The notes under the pieces: generated by a model
Databases searched by the model: none
Told to the model about the DNA's origin: nothing
The model's input: the letters and a program-made list of their open reading frames with translations, nothing else
Assembly: GCF_014698475.1 (NCBI RefSeq)
Contig: NZ_JACJTB010000049.1
Span: forward strand, 1 to 49,397
Reading direction: 5' to 3'
DNA from: Nostoc spongiaeforme FACHB-130
Lineage (GTDB): Bacteria > Cyanobacteriota > Cyanobacteriia > Cyanobacteriales > Nostocaceae
DNA length: 49,397 nucleotides
Shown here: positions 25,175 through 32,860 of the stretch, one piece after another
Position numbering within the stretch: the first letter of the stretch is position 1
How the letters are laid out: each line of letters starts with the position of its first letter
Translations under genes and position numbers: made by a program

Positions 25175-26830
25175 CTAAGCCTTCACTGCGGCTTCGGCTT
25201 GGGAATGTAATAACAACCCGTATTCCAAACCCTCAACCACTGCTTGATAGGAAGCAGCCAAGATATTTGCCGAAACACCGATAGTTGTCCAGCGTTGATG
25301 ACCATTGCCTGATTCTACTAAGGCTCTGGTTTTGGCGGCTGTTCCGGCGTGTCCGTCGAGAATTCGCACTTTGTAATCTGTCAATTCAAAGCTGGCGAGT
25401 TGGGGATAAAAGTTGACTAAAGCTTTGCGTAAGGCGGTATCTAATGCCGCAACGGGGCCGTTACCTTCGGCGGCTTCTAAGATATTCTGACCGTTAACAG
25501 CGACTTTCACGGTGGCTAAAGCACTGCTGGTTTCTTTCCCTTCTACCAAGTCACAGTGTACTTGAAAGCCTTTGACCTCAAAAAATTCTTGCCGCGCCCC
25601 TAAAGCTTCATACATTAACAAGGCAAAACTCGCTTCGGCGGCTTCAAATTGATAACCTTGACTTTCTAATTGTTTGAGGCGTTGAAGAATTTGTTTTGCT
25701 TCTGGTGTTTGCTTATCTAATTCAATGCCAAAGGTACGGGCTTTGGCTAAGACGTTACTGAGTCCTGCTTGTTCCGAAATGACTATTCGCCGACGATTCC
25801 CGACTGTTTCTGGTTGGATGTGTTCATAAGTCAGGGGGTTACGTTGCACGGCGGAAACATGGACACCGCCTTTATGGGCAAAAGCCGAACGTCCGACAAA
25901 GGGCGCGTGTTCATCTGGTGCAAGATTGACTACTTCACTAACAAAGCGGCTGGCTTCTGTGAGTTGAGTAAGCTGGTGTTCTGTGATACAGCTATAACCC
26001 ATTTTTAGCTGTAAGTTGGGAATTAAAGAACAAAGGTTAGCATTGCCGCAGCGTTCACCATATCCATTTATTGTTCCTTGTACCATTGTTGCCCCAGCCA
26101 TGACAGCAGCTAGGGCATTGGCTACGGCTAGATCACAATCATTGTGAGTGTGAATGCCGATTTGAGGAATTGTCCTTTGTCCTGGGTCATTAGTCATTGA
26201 TTTTTGACAAAGGACAAATGACAAATGACCTTTAACAGTTGTCACACTTTCGCTGACTTCGTGAGGCAAAGTTCCGCCATTGGTATCACATAAAACTAAC
26301 CATTCCGCGCCAGATGCGATCGCTGCTTCTAATGTTTGCAAAGCATAATCTCGATTATGTTTGTAACCATCAAACCAATGTTCGGCATCGTAAATCACGC
26401 GCCGCCCATGTGAGCGAAAATACTCGATAGTGTCGCGGATCATGGCCAAATTTTCTTCTAAAGTTGTCTTGAGACCTTCTGTAACGTGTAAATCCCAAGA
26501 TTTGCCAAAAATTGTCACCCAGTGAGAACCCGCAGTTAAAATTGCTTGCAACATTGGTTCAGATGCAGCGACTGTATTGGGGCGACGTGTAGAACAAAAT
26601 GCCACAATTTCTGCTTGTTTGAGCGGATCTTCTTGGAGTTGCCAGAAAAACTGAACATCCTTTGGGTTAGCGCCAGGCCAACCACCTTCAATGAAGGGAA
26701 TACCCAGTTGGTCTAATCTTTTAGCAATGCGTAGCTTGTCTTCAATAGACACTGATAGCCCTTCGCATTGAGTGCCATCCCGTAATGTTGTGTCATAAAG
26801 CCAAATTTGAGGAGAGGGATTTGTGGTCAT
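25175..26830 (-). CDS. cimA: Citramalate synthase
   Basis: The 551-residue enzyme belongs to the LeuA/homocitrate synthase group and is of the CimA type, which condenses pyruvate with acetyl-CoA for threonine-independent isoleucine synthesis. The catalytic domain starts LYDTTLRDGTQCEGLS (11-26) and has the metal ligands H227 and H229 in IGIHTHNDCD. The C-terminal part (about 400-540) is the LeuA-type allosteric dimer domain, including ATVKVAVNG, ALDTALRKAL and RILDGHAGTAAKTR. Residues 200-220 form an unusual insertion encoded by heptamer repeat DNA. Alternatives (2-isopropylmalate synthase) are less likely given the TQCEG and EGGWPGANPKD motifs. Confidence 0.9.
   Translation of the reverse strand: MTTNPSPQIWLYDTTLRDGTQCEGLSVSIEDKLRIAKRLDQLGIPFIEGGWPGANPKDVQFFWQLQEDPLKQAEIVAFCSTRRPNTVAASEPMLQAILTAGSHWVTIFGKSWDLHVTEGLKTTLEENLAMIRDTIEYFRSHGRRVIYDAEHWFDGYKHNRDYALQTLEAAIASGAEWLVLCDTNGGTLPHEVSESVTTVKGHLSFVLCQKSMTNDPGQRTIPQIGIHTHNDCDLAVANALAAVMAGATMVQGTINGYGERCGNANLCSLIPNLQLKMGYSCITEHQLTQLTEASRFVSEVVNLAPDEHAPFVGRSAFAHKGGVHVSAVQRNPLTYEHIQPETVGNRRRIVISEQAGLSNVLAKARTFGIELDKQTPEAKQILQRLKQLESQGYQFEAAEASFALLMYEALGARQEFFEVKGFQVHCDLVEGKETSSALATVKVAVNGQNILEAAEGNGPVAALDTALRKALVNFYPQLASFELTDYKVRILDGHAGTAAKTRALVESGNGHQRWTTIGVSANILAASYQAVVEGLEYGLLLHSQAEAAVKA
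26171..26233. repeat. In-frame heptamer repeat block inside cimA
   Basis: Sixty-three bases (21 codons) inside cimA read as TTGTCAT/TTGTCCT/TGACTAA-type heptamers, the same units that fill the gaps at 2063-2135 and 27845-27940. They encode 21 residues between VTTV (199) and IPQIGIHTHND (221). The flanking codons are clean TIM-barrel sequence. Confidence 0.75.
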
Positions 26831-27289
26831 AAGACAAGATCATGCGAGACAACTGTAGAGGAAATGTGCCAATATACTACAAAAAGCCGATTCGTTAATT
26901 TAAATATGCCCAAAGTACTAACACAGGGTACGAACAATACGTTGGTCTGGCGCTGCATCCCATATTGGATGCAGTTAAATTAAGGCTTGTATGAAGAATT
27001 TGGGTTTTAAATTACGAAAAGTTTTGCAACAAAATGGTGTTGATCTCTAAAATGGCGGTGCAGAAGTAAAAAACAGTCAGTTAGTTGGTAGTGATGGTAT
27101 GAGTGTGATCGATAAAGTGATGTGTTGACTGTGAATTAGCGTCACAAAAGCAGCGATCGCTTCTTTCCCATTCTCCTACAATAGACCTGCATTTAGCCGC
27201 TCATACAGAGGATTTTACGGATTATTGGATCAGGGATATCGAATAAGAAAGGAAATCAAAAGGTTAGGTTACACAAGGAGAAAAACAAT
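26831..27289. other. Intergenic region between cimA and a secreted-type gene
   Basis: This 459-bp gap lies between divergent genes. It holds a perfect 8-bp hairpin (CTGCATCC 26953-26960 with GGATGCAG 26967-26974) without a T run and one HIP1 site near 27154. A ribosome binding site (AAGGAG) lies just before 27290. No gene longer than about 25 codons is supported. Confidence 0.5.
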
Positions 27290-27757
27290 ATGGGTAGATG
27301 GACACCGCTTATTCTCATGGGTGGAGGCTTGGCAATTTTATTAGGTACATTGCTAGGCATTAACTTTCCAATGGGTGGAGGGCAACAAACTGCCAGTAAT
27401 AATGCTCCCGGCGGCAAAACCTCGCGCGTTCTCCCAGCTAATATTAATGTTAATAGCACTGCCCCCAGCAGAGGTAGCCGTGGCTTAAGCGAAGACAGAG
27501 CCAGCACTCCTCAAGAAGATAATGTTCCCACAGAAGCTAGAGGCAGCAGAAGCGTTAGACAGGAAAATTTAAATACCAACACAACTGAGCGTCGAACCAG
27601 CGTCGCTCAAAATAGCACTCCCAGCGAATCATTTTCAACTCCTGACAATACATCATCAGAGCCGACTACCAGAGAAGTACAATCAACCGAAACTCAATCA
27701 ACTGATAGCTTCAGCGATAATGAGTCTACTAGAGAGCCAATTCGGGCTTTGTGGTAG
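27290..27757 (+). CDS. Membrane-anchored Ser/Thr/Asn-rich disordered protein
   Basis: The 155-residue protein starts MGRWTPLILMGGGLAILLGTLLGINFPMGGG. One hydrophobic segment (about 6-25) follows a short N-terminus, which suits a membrane anchor or uncleaved signal. Residues 30-155 are rich in Ser, Thr, Asn and Arg without hydrophobic clusters and are probably disordered outside the membrane. AAGGAGAAAAACAAT before the ATG supports the start. No family is recognised. Confidence 0.65.
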   Translation: MGRWTPLILMGGGLAILLGTLLGINFPMGGGQQTASNNAPGGKTSRVLPANINVNSTAPSRGSRGLSEDRASTPQEDNVPTEARGSRSVRQENLNTNTTERRTSVAQNSTPSESFSTPDNTSSEPTTREVQSTETQSTDSFSDNESTREPIRALW

Positions 27758-27940
27758 GAAAAAGGGGGCAGGGGGCAGGAGGCAGGGAGCAGGGGGAATA
27801 ATTTTTTACTCAGCACTCAGCACTCAGCACTCAGCACTTTGTCAAAACTAGTCATTGGTTACAAGTTATTAGTTATAAGTTATGTAGTTGTGTACTAATG
27901 ATCAATGGCTAATAACCAATGACTAATGACTAATGACTAG
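27758..27940. repeat. G-rich run and two heptamer arrays before thiO-thiG
   Basis: A GGGGGCAGGGGGCAGG-type stretch (27763-27798) is followed by perfect CAGCACT heptamers (27811-27838) and then TTATTAG/TAATGAC-type heptamers from about 27845. The last array, (C)TAATGAC, runs to 27940 and contains the ATG used by thiO-thiG. No Shine-Dalgarno sequence is visible. Confidence 0.8.
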
Positions 27941-29885
27941 CGATGTTTTAATTATTGGTGGCGGTGTTATTGGCTTGGCGATCGCCGTCGAACTTAAATT
28001 GCGCGGGACAAATGTCACCGTGCTTTGTCGTGATTTCCAGGCTGCTGCTACCCATGCTGCTGCTGGCATGTTAGCACCAGATGCAGAAATTATCCAAGAT
28101 GAGATGATGGGTAAGTTGTGCAGGCGATCGCGTGCCTTATACCCAGAATGGACAAGCAAACTTGAAGATTTAACTGGGATTAATCCTGGATACTGGGCTT
28201 GTGGCATTCTTGCGCCTGTTTATCAACCACCAAAGTCTGCTGCGACTGGTGATTCACCTGCTTATTGGTTAGATAAAACTGCAATTCATCAATATCAGCC
28301 AGGATTGAGTAATGATGTCGTCGGTGGCTGGTGGTATCCTGAAGATGCTCAAGTTGATAATCGGGCATTAGCCCAAGCACTGAGGACTGCGGCTCAATCC
28401 CTCGGCATTGAAATCAAAGATAACATTACAGTTGCCGGATTAATCCAACAGCAAGGACAAGTCATCGGCGTACAAACCAACCAAGGCGTAATGCGTGCCG
28501 GTCACTATGTTTTAGCGGCTGGCGCTTGGTCTAATGAATTGTTACCTTTGCCTGTGACTCCCCGCAAAGGGCAAATGTTGAGTATCCGCTTACCCGACTT
28601 TGTGCCGGAATTGCCTTTGCGACGAGTGTTATTTGGCGAAAATATTTACATCGTACCCCGGCGCGATCGCTCGATTATTTTGGGTGCGACTAGCGAAGAT
28701 GTGGGTTTTGCCCCGAATAACACCCCCGCAGGTATCCAATCTTTACTTCAGCAAGCAATTCGCCTCTATCCCCAATTACAAGATTATTCCATTCAAGAAT
28801 TTTGGTGGGGTTTTCGTCCGGCTACCCCAGATGAATTACCAATTCTCGGCACTAGCCACTGTGCAAACTTGACTTTGGCTACAGGTCATTATCGCAACGG
28901 CATTTTACTAGCGCCTGCGACAGCCGCCTTAATTGCTGATTTAATTTGCGAACAAAAATCAGATTCTTTATTGGCACATTTCCATTATTCTCGGTTTCAT
29001 ACCCAGCCATCTACCGCCCCTATGCTCACTCATTCTGCCAATTTTACCAACGGCGATCGCCCAGCTTTATCATCACTCCCTAACTCCCCACTTCCCGACT
29101 CTCCACTTGTCATTGCTGGTAAAACCTTTCAATCTCGCTTGATGACAGGAACAGGCAAATATCGCAGCATTGCAGAAATGCAGCAAAGTATTGTTGCTAG
29201 TGGCTGTGAAATTGTCACCGTTGCAGTGCGGCGAGTCCAAACCAAAACCCCAGGACATGAGGGGTTAGCAGAAGCACTAGATTGGTCAAAAATTTGGATG
29301 TTGCCGAATACTGCTGGTTGTCAAACTGCCGAAGAAGCGATTCGTGTTGCCCGTTTGGGTCGAGAAATGGCAAAATTACTGGGGCAGGAAGATAATAACT
29401 TTGTGAAATTAGAAGTTATCCCCGATGCAAAATATTTACTCCCTGACCCGATTGGGACACTGCAAGCCGCCGAACAATTGGTAAAAGAAGGGTTTGCGGT
29501 ATTGCCGTATATTAATGCTGACCCGATGTTAGCCAAACGCTTAGAAGAAGTTGGCTGTGCAACAGTCATGCCTTTAGCTTCCCCCATCGGTTCGGGACAA
29601 GGATTAAAAACCACCGCCAATATCCAAATCATTATTGAAAACGCTAAAGTGCCGGTTGTGGTAGATGCAGGTATTGGTTCACCTTCCGAAGCTTCTCAAG
29701 CAATGGAATTAGGTGCAGATGCTTTATTAATTAATAGTGCGATCGCCCTAGCCCAAAATCCCCCAGCAATGGCTTACGCAATGAATTTGGCAACTGTCGC
29801 CGGTCGTTTAGCATACCTCGCTGGCAGAATGCCCATCAAATCCTATGCTAGTGCTAGTTCCCCTGTGACTGGCACGATTAATTAA
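27933..29885 (+). CDS. thiO/thiG: Bifunctional glycine oxidase ThiO / thiazole synthase ThiG
   Basis: The 650-residue fusion supplies the thiazole half of thiamine. Residues 1-345 are ThiO, an FAD amine oxidase that makes dehydroglycine, with [17 protein letters not shown] (5-21), [10 protein letters not shown] and the C-terminal [18 protein letters not shown]. Residues 393-645 are ThiG, with [17 protein letters not shown], the Schiff-base K492 in [11 protein letters not shown], and [31 protein letters not shown]. The fusion is common in cyanobacteria and channels the unstable imine. The linker (about 378-392, [15 protein letters not shown]) comes from pyrimidine-rich repeat-like DNA. The start codon lies in a heptamer array; D4 of the Rossmann strand makes any later start impossible. 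Confidence 0.93.
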   Translation: MTSDVLIIGGGVIGLAIAVELKLRGTNVTVLCRDFQAAATHAAAGMLAPDAEIIQDEMMGKLCRRSRALYPEWTSKLEDLTGINPGYWACGILAPVYQPPKSAATGDSPAYWLDKTAIHQYQPGLSNDVVGGWWYPEDAQVDNRALAQALRTAAQSLGIEIKDNITVAGLIQQQGQVIGVQTNQGVMRAGHYVLAAGAWSNELLPLPVTPRKGQMLSIRLPDFVPELPLRRVLFGENIYIVPRRDRSIILGATSEDVGFAPNNTPAGIQSLLQQAIRLYPQLQDYSIQEFWWGFRPATPDELPILGTSHCANLTLATGHYRNGILLAPATAALIADLICEQKSDSLLAHFHYSRFHTQPSTAPMLTHSANFTNGDRPALSSLPNSPLPDSPLVIAGKTFQSRLMTGTGKYRSIAEMQQSIVASGCEIVTVAVRRVQTKTPGHEGLAEALDWSKIWMLPNTAGCQTAEEAIRVARLGREMAKLLGQEDNNFVKLEVIPDAKYLLPDPIGTLQAAEQLVKEGFAVLPYINADPMLAKRLEEVGCATVMPLASPIGSGQGLKTTANIQIIIENAKVPVVVDAGIGSPSEASQAMELGADALLINSAIALAQNPPAMAYAMNLATVAGRLAYLAGRMPIKSYASASSPVTGTIN

Positions 29886-29964
29886 TTCAAATCTCCGACT
29901 TCTCTAAAGATACAGCTGGCGAATGAGGGGGGTTACTCCCTCAAAAAACCACAGAATGAGAGTG

Positions 29965-30018
29965 AAAAAAGAGCGATCACTTCTCAGCAATCAGCACTGA
30001 GCAACAGGCTCTTTTTTT
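29965..30018 (+). terminator. Terminator after thiO-thiG
   Basis: AAAAAAGAGC (29965-29974) pairs with GCTCTTTTTT (30008-30017), enclosing 33 nt that contain CAGCAATCAGCACTGAGC-type repeats. The T run continues to 30018. It lies about 80 bp after the stop and 55 bp before the next gene. Confidence 0.7.
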
Positions 30019-30073
30019 ACTCGATTTACTGAACAAGTGCTAAAATCCTCAGATGGACAGTTAGGATATCCCA

Positions 30074-31510
30074 ATGCCAGTTGTAGCTAGCTCAATCAAA
30101 TTTGGTACAGATGGCTGGCGGGGTGTGATTGGTGAAGAATTCACCTTTGAACGCCTTGCCTTGGTAGCGCCAGTAGCCGCGAAAGTCTTATATGATACTT
30201 ATTACTCGACAGTCGGTAGCCGCACTATTATCGTCGGTTATGATCGCCGTTTTATGGCGGAAGACTTTGCTCGTGCTGTGGCTGATGCTGTCACCGCCGT
30301 CGGATTTGATGTTTTGCTGAGTGAAACATTCGCCCCAACACCGGCTTTTAGCTGGGCTGCTAAAGAACTCAATGCTTTAGGGGCGTTGGTAATTACAGCG
30401 AGTCATAATCCTGGTGCATATTTAGGGTTAAAAGTCAAAGGATATTTTGGTGGTTCGGTACCGCCAGAATTTACCAAAGAGATCGAAGCACTGCTACCGC
30501 ATGGTGTACCAACAGCAGCTACTCCAGGTAACTTGGATAAGTTTGACCCTTGGCCTAGTTACACAACAGGATTACAAGGCAAAGTAGATATTGCCAAAAT
30601 TCGAGAAGCGATCGCCTCTGGTAAACTGACGGTATTCGCAGATGTGATGCACGGTGCAGCAGCTGGCGGACTGGCAAGATTATTGGGTGATCAGGTCAAA
30701 GAAATCAATAGCAACCGTGACCCATTATTTGGTGGTGGTGCGCCGGAACCATTACCGAAATATCTTTCTAAGTTATTTGAAGTCATCAAAACTCACCACG
30801 AAACTCATCAATCTGGTTTAACGGTTGGTTTAGTATTTGATGGAGATTGCGATCGCATTGCAGCAGTAGACCAAGAAGCTAATTTCTTAAGTTCGCAAAT
30901 TTTAATCCCGATATTAATTGACCACTTAACCTTGCGACGTGGTTTTACAGGGGAAATTATCAAAACTGTCAGTGGTTCTGACTTGATTCCCCGTGTCGCA
31001 GCACTGCACAATCTGTCATTGTTTGAAACAGCAGTCGGGTACAAATACATCGCCGACAGAATGTTAGTCTCGCAAGTACTCTTAGGTGGGGAAGAATCTG
31101 GTGGAATTGGTTATGGTAGCCACATTCCAGAACGAGACGCACTACTTTCGGCTTTGTATGTCCTAGAAGCGATTGTCGAATCTGGGCGAGATTTGAGCGA
31201 ATATTATTCTGATTTGCAACAACAAACAGGGTTTAATTCGGCTTACGATCGCATCGATTTACCCTTAGCTAGTATGGAAGTGCGATCGCGTCTTTTGCAA
31301 CAACTCCAAACCCAACCCTTAACCGAAATTGCCGGAAAAGCAGTCATCGATTGTCAAACAATCGACGGTTATAAATTCCGCCTAGCTGACAACAGTTGGT
31401 TAATGATTCGCTTTAGCGGTACTGAACCAGTCTTGCGCCTCTATTGCGAAGCCGCCACCATCGAAGAAGTACATAAAACCCTTGATTGGGCGAGACAGTG
31501 GGCAGAATAA
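30074..31510 (+). CDS. Phosphoglucomutase/phosphomannomutase family protein
   Basis: The 478-residue enzyme belongs to the alpha-D-phosphohexomutase superfamily, which interconverts hexose 1- and 6-phosphates. Four signature loops are visible: the phosphoserine loop ITASHNPG with S110, the metal-binding DGDCDR (256-261), the sugar-binding GGEESGG and the phosphate-binding RFSGTEPVLR near the C-terminus. Whether it prefers glucose or mannose cannot be decided. GGACAGTTAGGATATCCC precedes the ATG. It should feed glycogen and polysaccharide synthesis. No partner gene lies next to it; rdgB follows 76 bp later. Confidence 0.92.
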   Translation: MPVVASSIKFGTDGWRGVIGEEFTFERLALVAPVAAKVLYDTYYSTVGSRTIIVGYDRRFMAEDFARAVADAVTAVGFDVLLSETFAPTPAFSWAAKELNALGALVITASHNPGAYLGLKVKGYFGGSVPPEFTKEIEALLPHGVPTAATPGNLDKFDPWPSYTTGLQGKVDIAKIREAIASGKLTVFADVMHGAAAGGLARLLGDQVKEINSNRDPLFGGGAPEPLPKYLSKLFEVIKTHHETHQSGLTVGLVFDGDCDRIAAVDQEANFLSSQILIPILIDHLTLRRGFTGEIIKTVSGSDLIPRVAALHNLSLFETAVGYKYIADRMLVSQVLLGGEESGGIGYGSHIPERDALLSALYVLEAIVESGRDLSEYYSDLQQQTGFNSAYDRIDLPLASMEVRSRLLQQLQTQPLTEIAGKAVIDCQTIDGYKFRLADNSWLMIRFSGTEPVLRLYCEAATIEEVHKTLDWARQWAE

Positions 31511-31514
31511 TATC

Positions 31515-31585
31515 AGTAAACAGTTATCAGTTGTCAGTTATCACGTTTAATTGTTAACTGTTAACTGTTAACTGTTAGCTGAAAA
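31515..31585. repeat. Heptamer repeat between the phosphohexomutase gene and rdgB
   Basis: CAGTTAT/CAGTTGT units are followed by perfect TTAACTG units (about 31555-31578), ending 9 bp before the rdgB ATG. This is the same class as the units inside mfd. Confidence 0.8.
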
Positions 31586-31586
31586 T

Positions 31587-32171
31587 ATGACCAAATTACT
31601 CGTAGTTGCTACAAGCAATCCAGGTAAGTTGCGAGAAATGCAAGCTTACCTGACAGATTCTGGTTGGGAATTAACGCTGAAGCCAGAAGAATTAGAAGTT
31701 GAAGAAACAGGTGAGACATTTGCGGCTAACGCTTGTTTAAAAGCCTCCGAAGTTGCCAAAGCTACAGGACAATGGGCGATCGCTGATGATTCTGGTTTAC
31801 AGGTAGATGCTTTGAATGGTGTACCGGGAGTATATTCGGCACGTTATGGCAAAACCGACGCAGAGCGAATTTCTCGGTTATTAAGAGAGTTAGGTAATGA
31901 AACTAACAGACAAGCACAATTTGTCTGTGCAGTAGCGATCGCCCGTCCAGATGGTGAGATAGCTGTACAATGCGAAGGTATTTGTCGTGGTGAAATACTT
32001 CATGCACCCCGTGGTGAGGGTGGTTTTGGCTATGATCCTGTATTTTATGTCCCCGAAAAACAGTTAACCTTTGCCCAAATGTCACCAGAAGAGAAAAAAT
32101 CAGTTAGTCATCGTGGTCAGGCATTTGCGGCGTTAATCCCACAACTGAGTACAATACTGAGTGCTGAGTAA
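31587..32171 (+). CDS. rdgB: dITP/XTP pyrophosphatase (RdgB/HAM1 family)
   Basis: The 194-residue enzyme removes non-canonical purine nucleoside triphosphates. Motifs are ATSNPGKLREMQ (8-19), the acidic EVEETGETFAANA region, ADDSGLQVDALNGVPGVYSARY (66-87), GEGGFGYDPVFYVP (near 148-161) and SHRGQAFAAL near the end. The last residues (LSTILSAE) are encoded by ACTGAGTGCTGAGTAA-type heptamer sequence and probably extend a shorter ancestral C-terminus. The start lies just after a heptamer array. crr6 follows 52 bp later in the same direction. Confidence 0.95.
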   Translation: MTKLLVVATSNPGKLREMQAYLTDSGWELTLKPEELEVEETGETFAANACLKASEVAKATGQWAIADDSGLQVDALNGVPGVYSARYGKTDAERISRLLRELGNETNRQAQFVCAVAIARPDGEIAVQCEGICRGEILHAPRGEGGFGYDPVFYVPEKQLTFAQMSPEEKKSVSHRGQAFAALIPQLSTILSAE

Positions 32172-32223
32172 AGTTTCGACTTTCTATTTTTATCGACTTA
32201 GCAATTACCATTTACAAATTACT

Positions 32224-32694
32224 ATGGCTATAGCGATCGCACTTAATACAGATTCGATTAACAAATTAGATTTGTCGCCTGCTTTAGAAGTAATTGAACC
32301 ACTTTTGCAAGAGGGAATTGCTGCTTATGAACAGCAATTAAGCTTTGACATCGACTACCCTTTAGATCCCGGCGACCCCCGCGAACTTTCCGAAGTTGCA
32401 GAGTTACGCCTGTGGTTTATTCGTTTAGATGCAAAATATCCTTGGATACCTTTTTTATTAGATTGGAAAAATGGGGAATTAGCTCGTTATGCTGCTATGC
32501 TTGTACCACATCAATTCAGTAATAAAGAAGGCATTCAATATAATCCTGAAGCATTAGAAATATTTTTAATGCACAAAATCTTCGTTTTGACTGACTGGTT
32601 AAAACAACAAGCAATTCCCAGTTCATCACGGCTAAAATCGATGGCGCAAATGCTGGGTTATGAATTAGATGACGGATTTTTTGAGATGTTTTAA
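32224..32694 (+). CDS. crr6: CRR6-like NDH-1 assembly factor (DUF1817)
   Basis: The 156-residue protein from the ATG at 32224 (MAIAIALNTDSINKLDL) matches the CRR6/DUF1817 family in its block FDIDYPLDPGDPRELSEVAELRLWFIRLDAKYPWIPFLLDWKNGELARYAAMLVPHQFS and its closing SRLKSMAQMLGYELDDGFF. In plants and cyanobacteria the family is needed for maturation of NdhI, a subunit of the photosynthetic NDH-1 complex. The upstream extension overlapping rdgB lacks family character and is rejected. No ndh genes are in the window. It may be cotranscribed with rdgB. Confidence 0.85.
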   Translation: MAIAIALNTDSINKLDLSPALEVIEPLLQEGIAAYEQQLSFDIDYPLDPGDPRELSEVAELRLWFIRLDAKYPWIPFLLDWKNGELARYAAMLVPHQFSNKEGIQYNPEALEIFLMHKIFVLTDWLKQQAIPSSSRLKSMAQMLGYELDDGFFEMF

Positions 32695-32721
32695 ATCAGA
32701 GTTTACAGGCGAATTTTGAGT

Positions 32722-32829
32722 AAGAATTCAGGAGTCAAAATCCAGGAGCCAGAATTTTAAAAAATTTAATCACACATGCGCTCATTATTTTTAAATTCTG
32801 ACTTCTGACTTCTGTGTGCTGAATTCTTA
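32722..32829. repeat. Palindromic GAATTC/CAGGAGTC element after crr6
   Basis: The left half (32722-32756, AAGAATTCAGGAGTC with related units) is complementary to the right half (32793-32829, AAATTCTGACTTCTG...GAATTCTT), with a 36-nt AT-rich centre. It is the third copy of the class at 10994 and 14341. It lies between convergent crr6 and the membrane protein gene and could serve as a two-way terminator. Confidence 0.65.
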
Positions 32830-32860
32830 TAACTTTGATGTTCGCTTGTAAACATTACAT

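Noticed and set aside
27758-27932. TPP riboswitch upstream of thiO-thiG
   Set aside because: The leader consists of heptamer and G-rich repeats; no thi-box motif (CUGAGA and partners) could be found.
32161-32223. N-terminal extension of CRR6 overlapping rdgB
   Set aside because: The extra 21 residues lack family similarity, and the ATG at 32224 matches the expected length.
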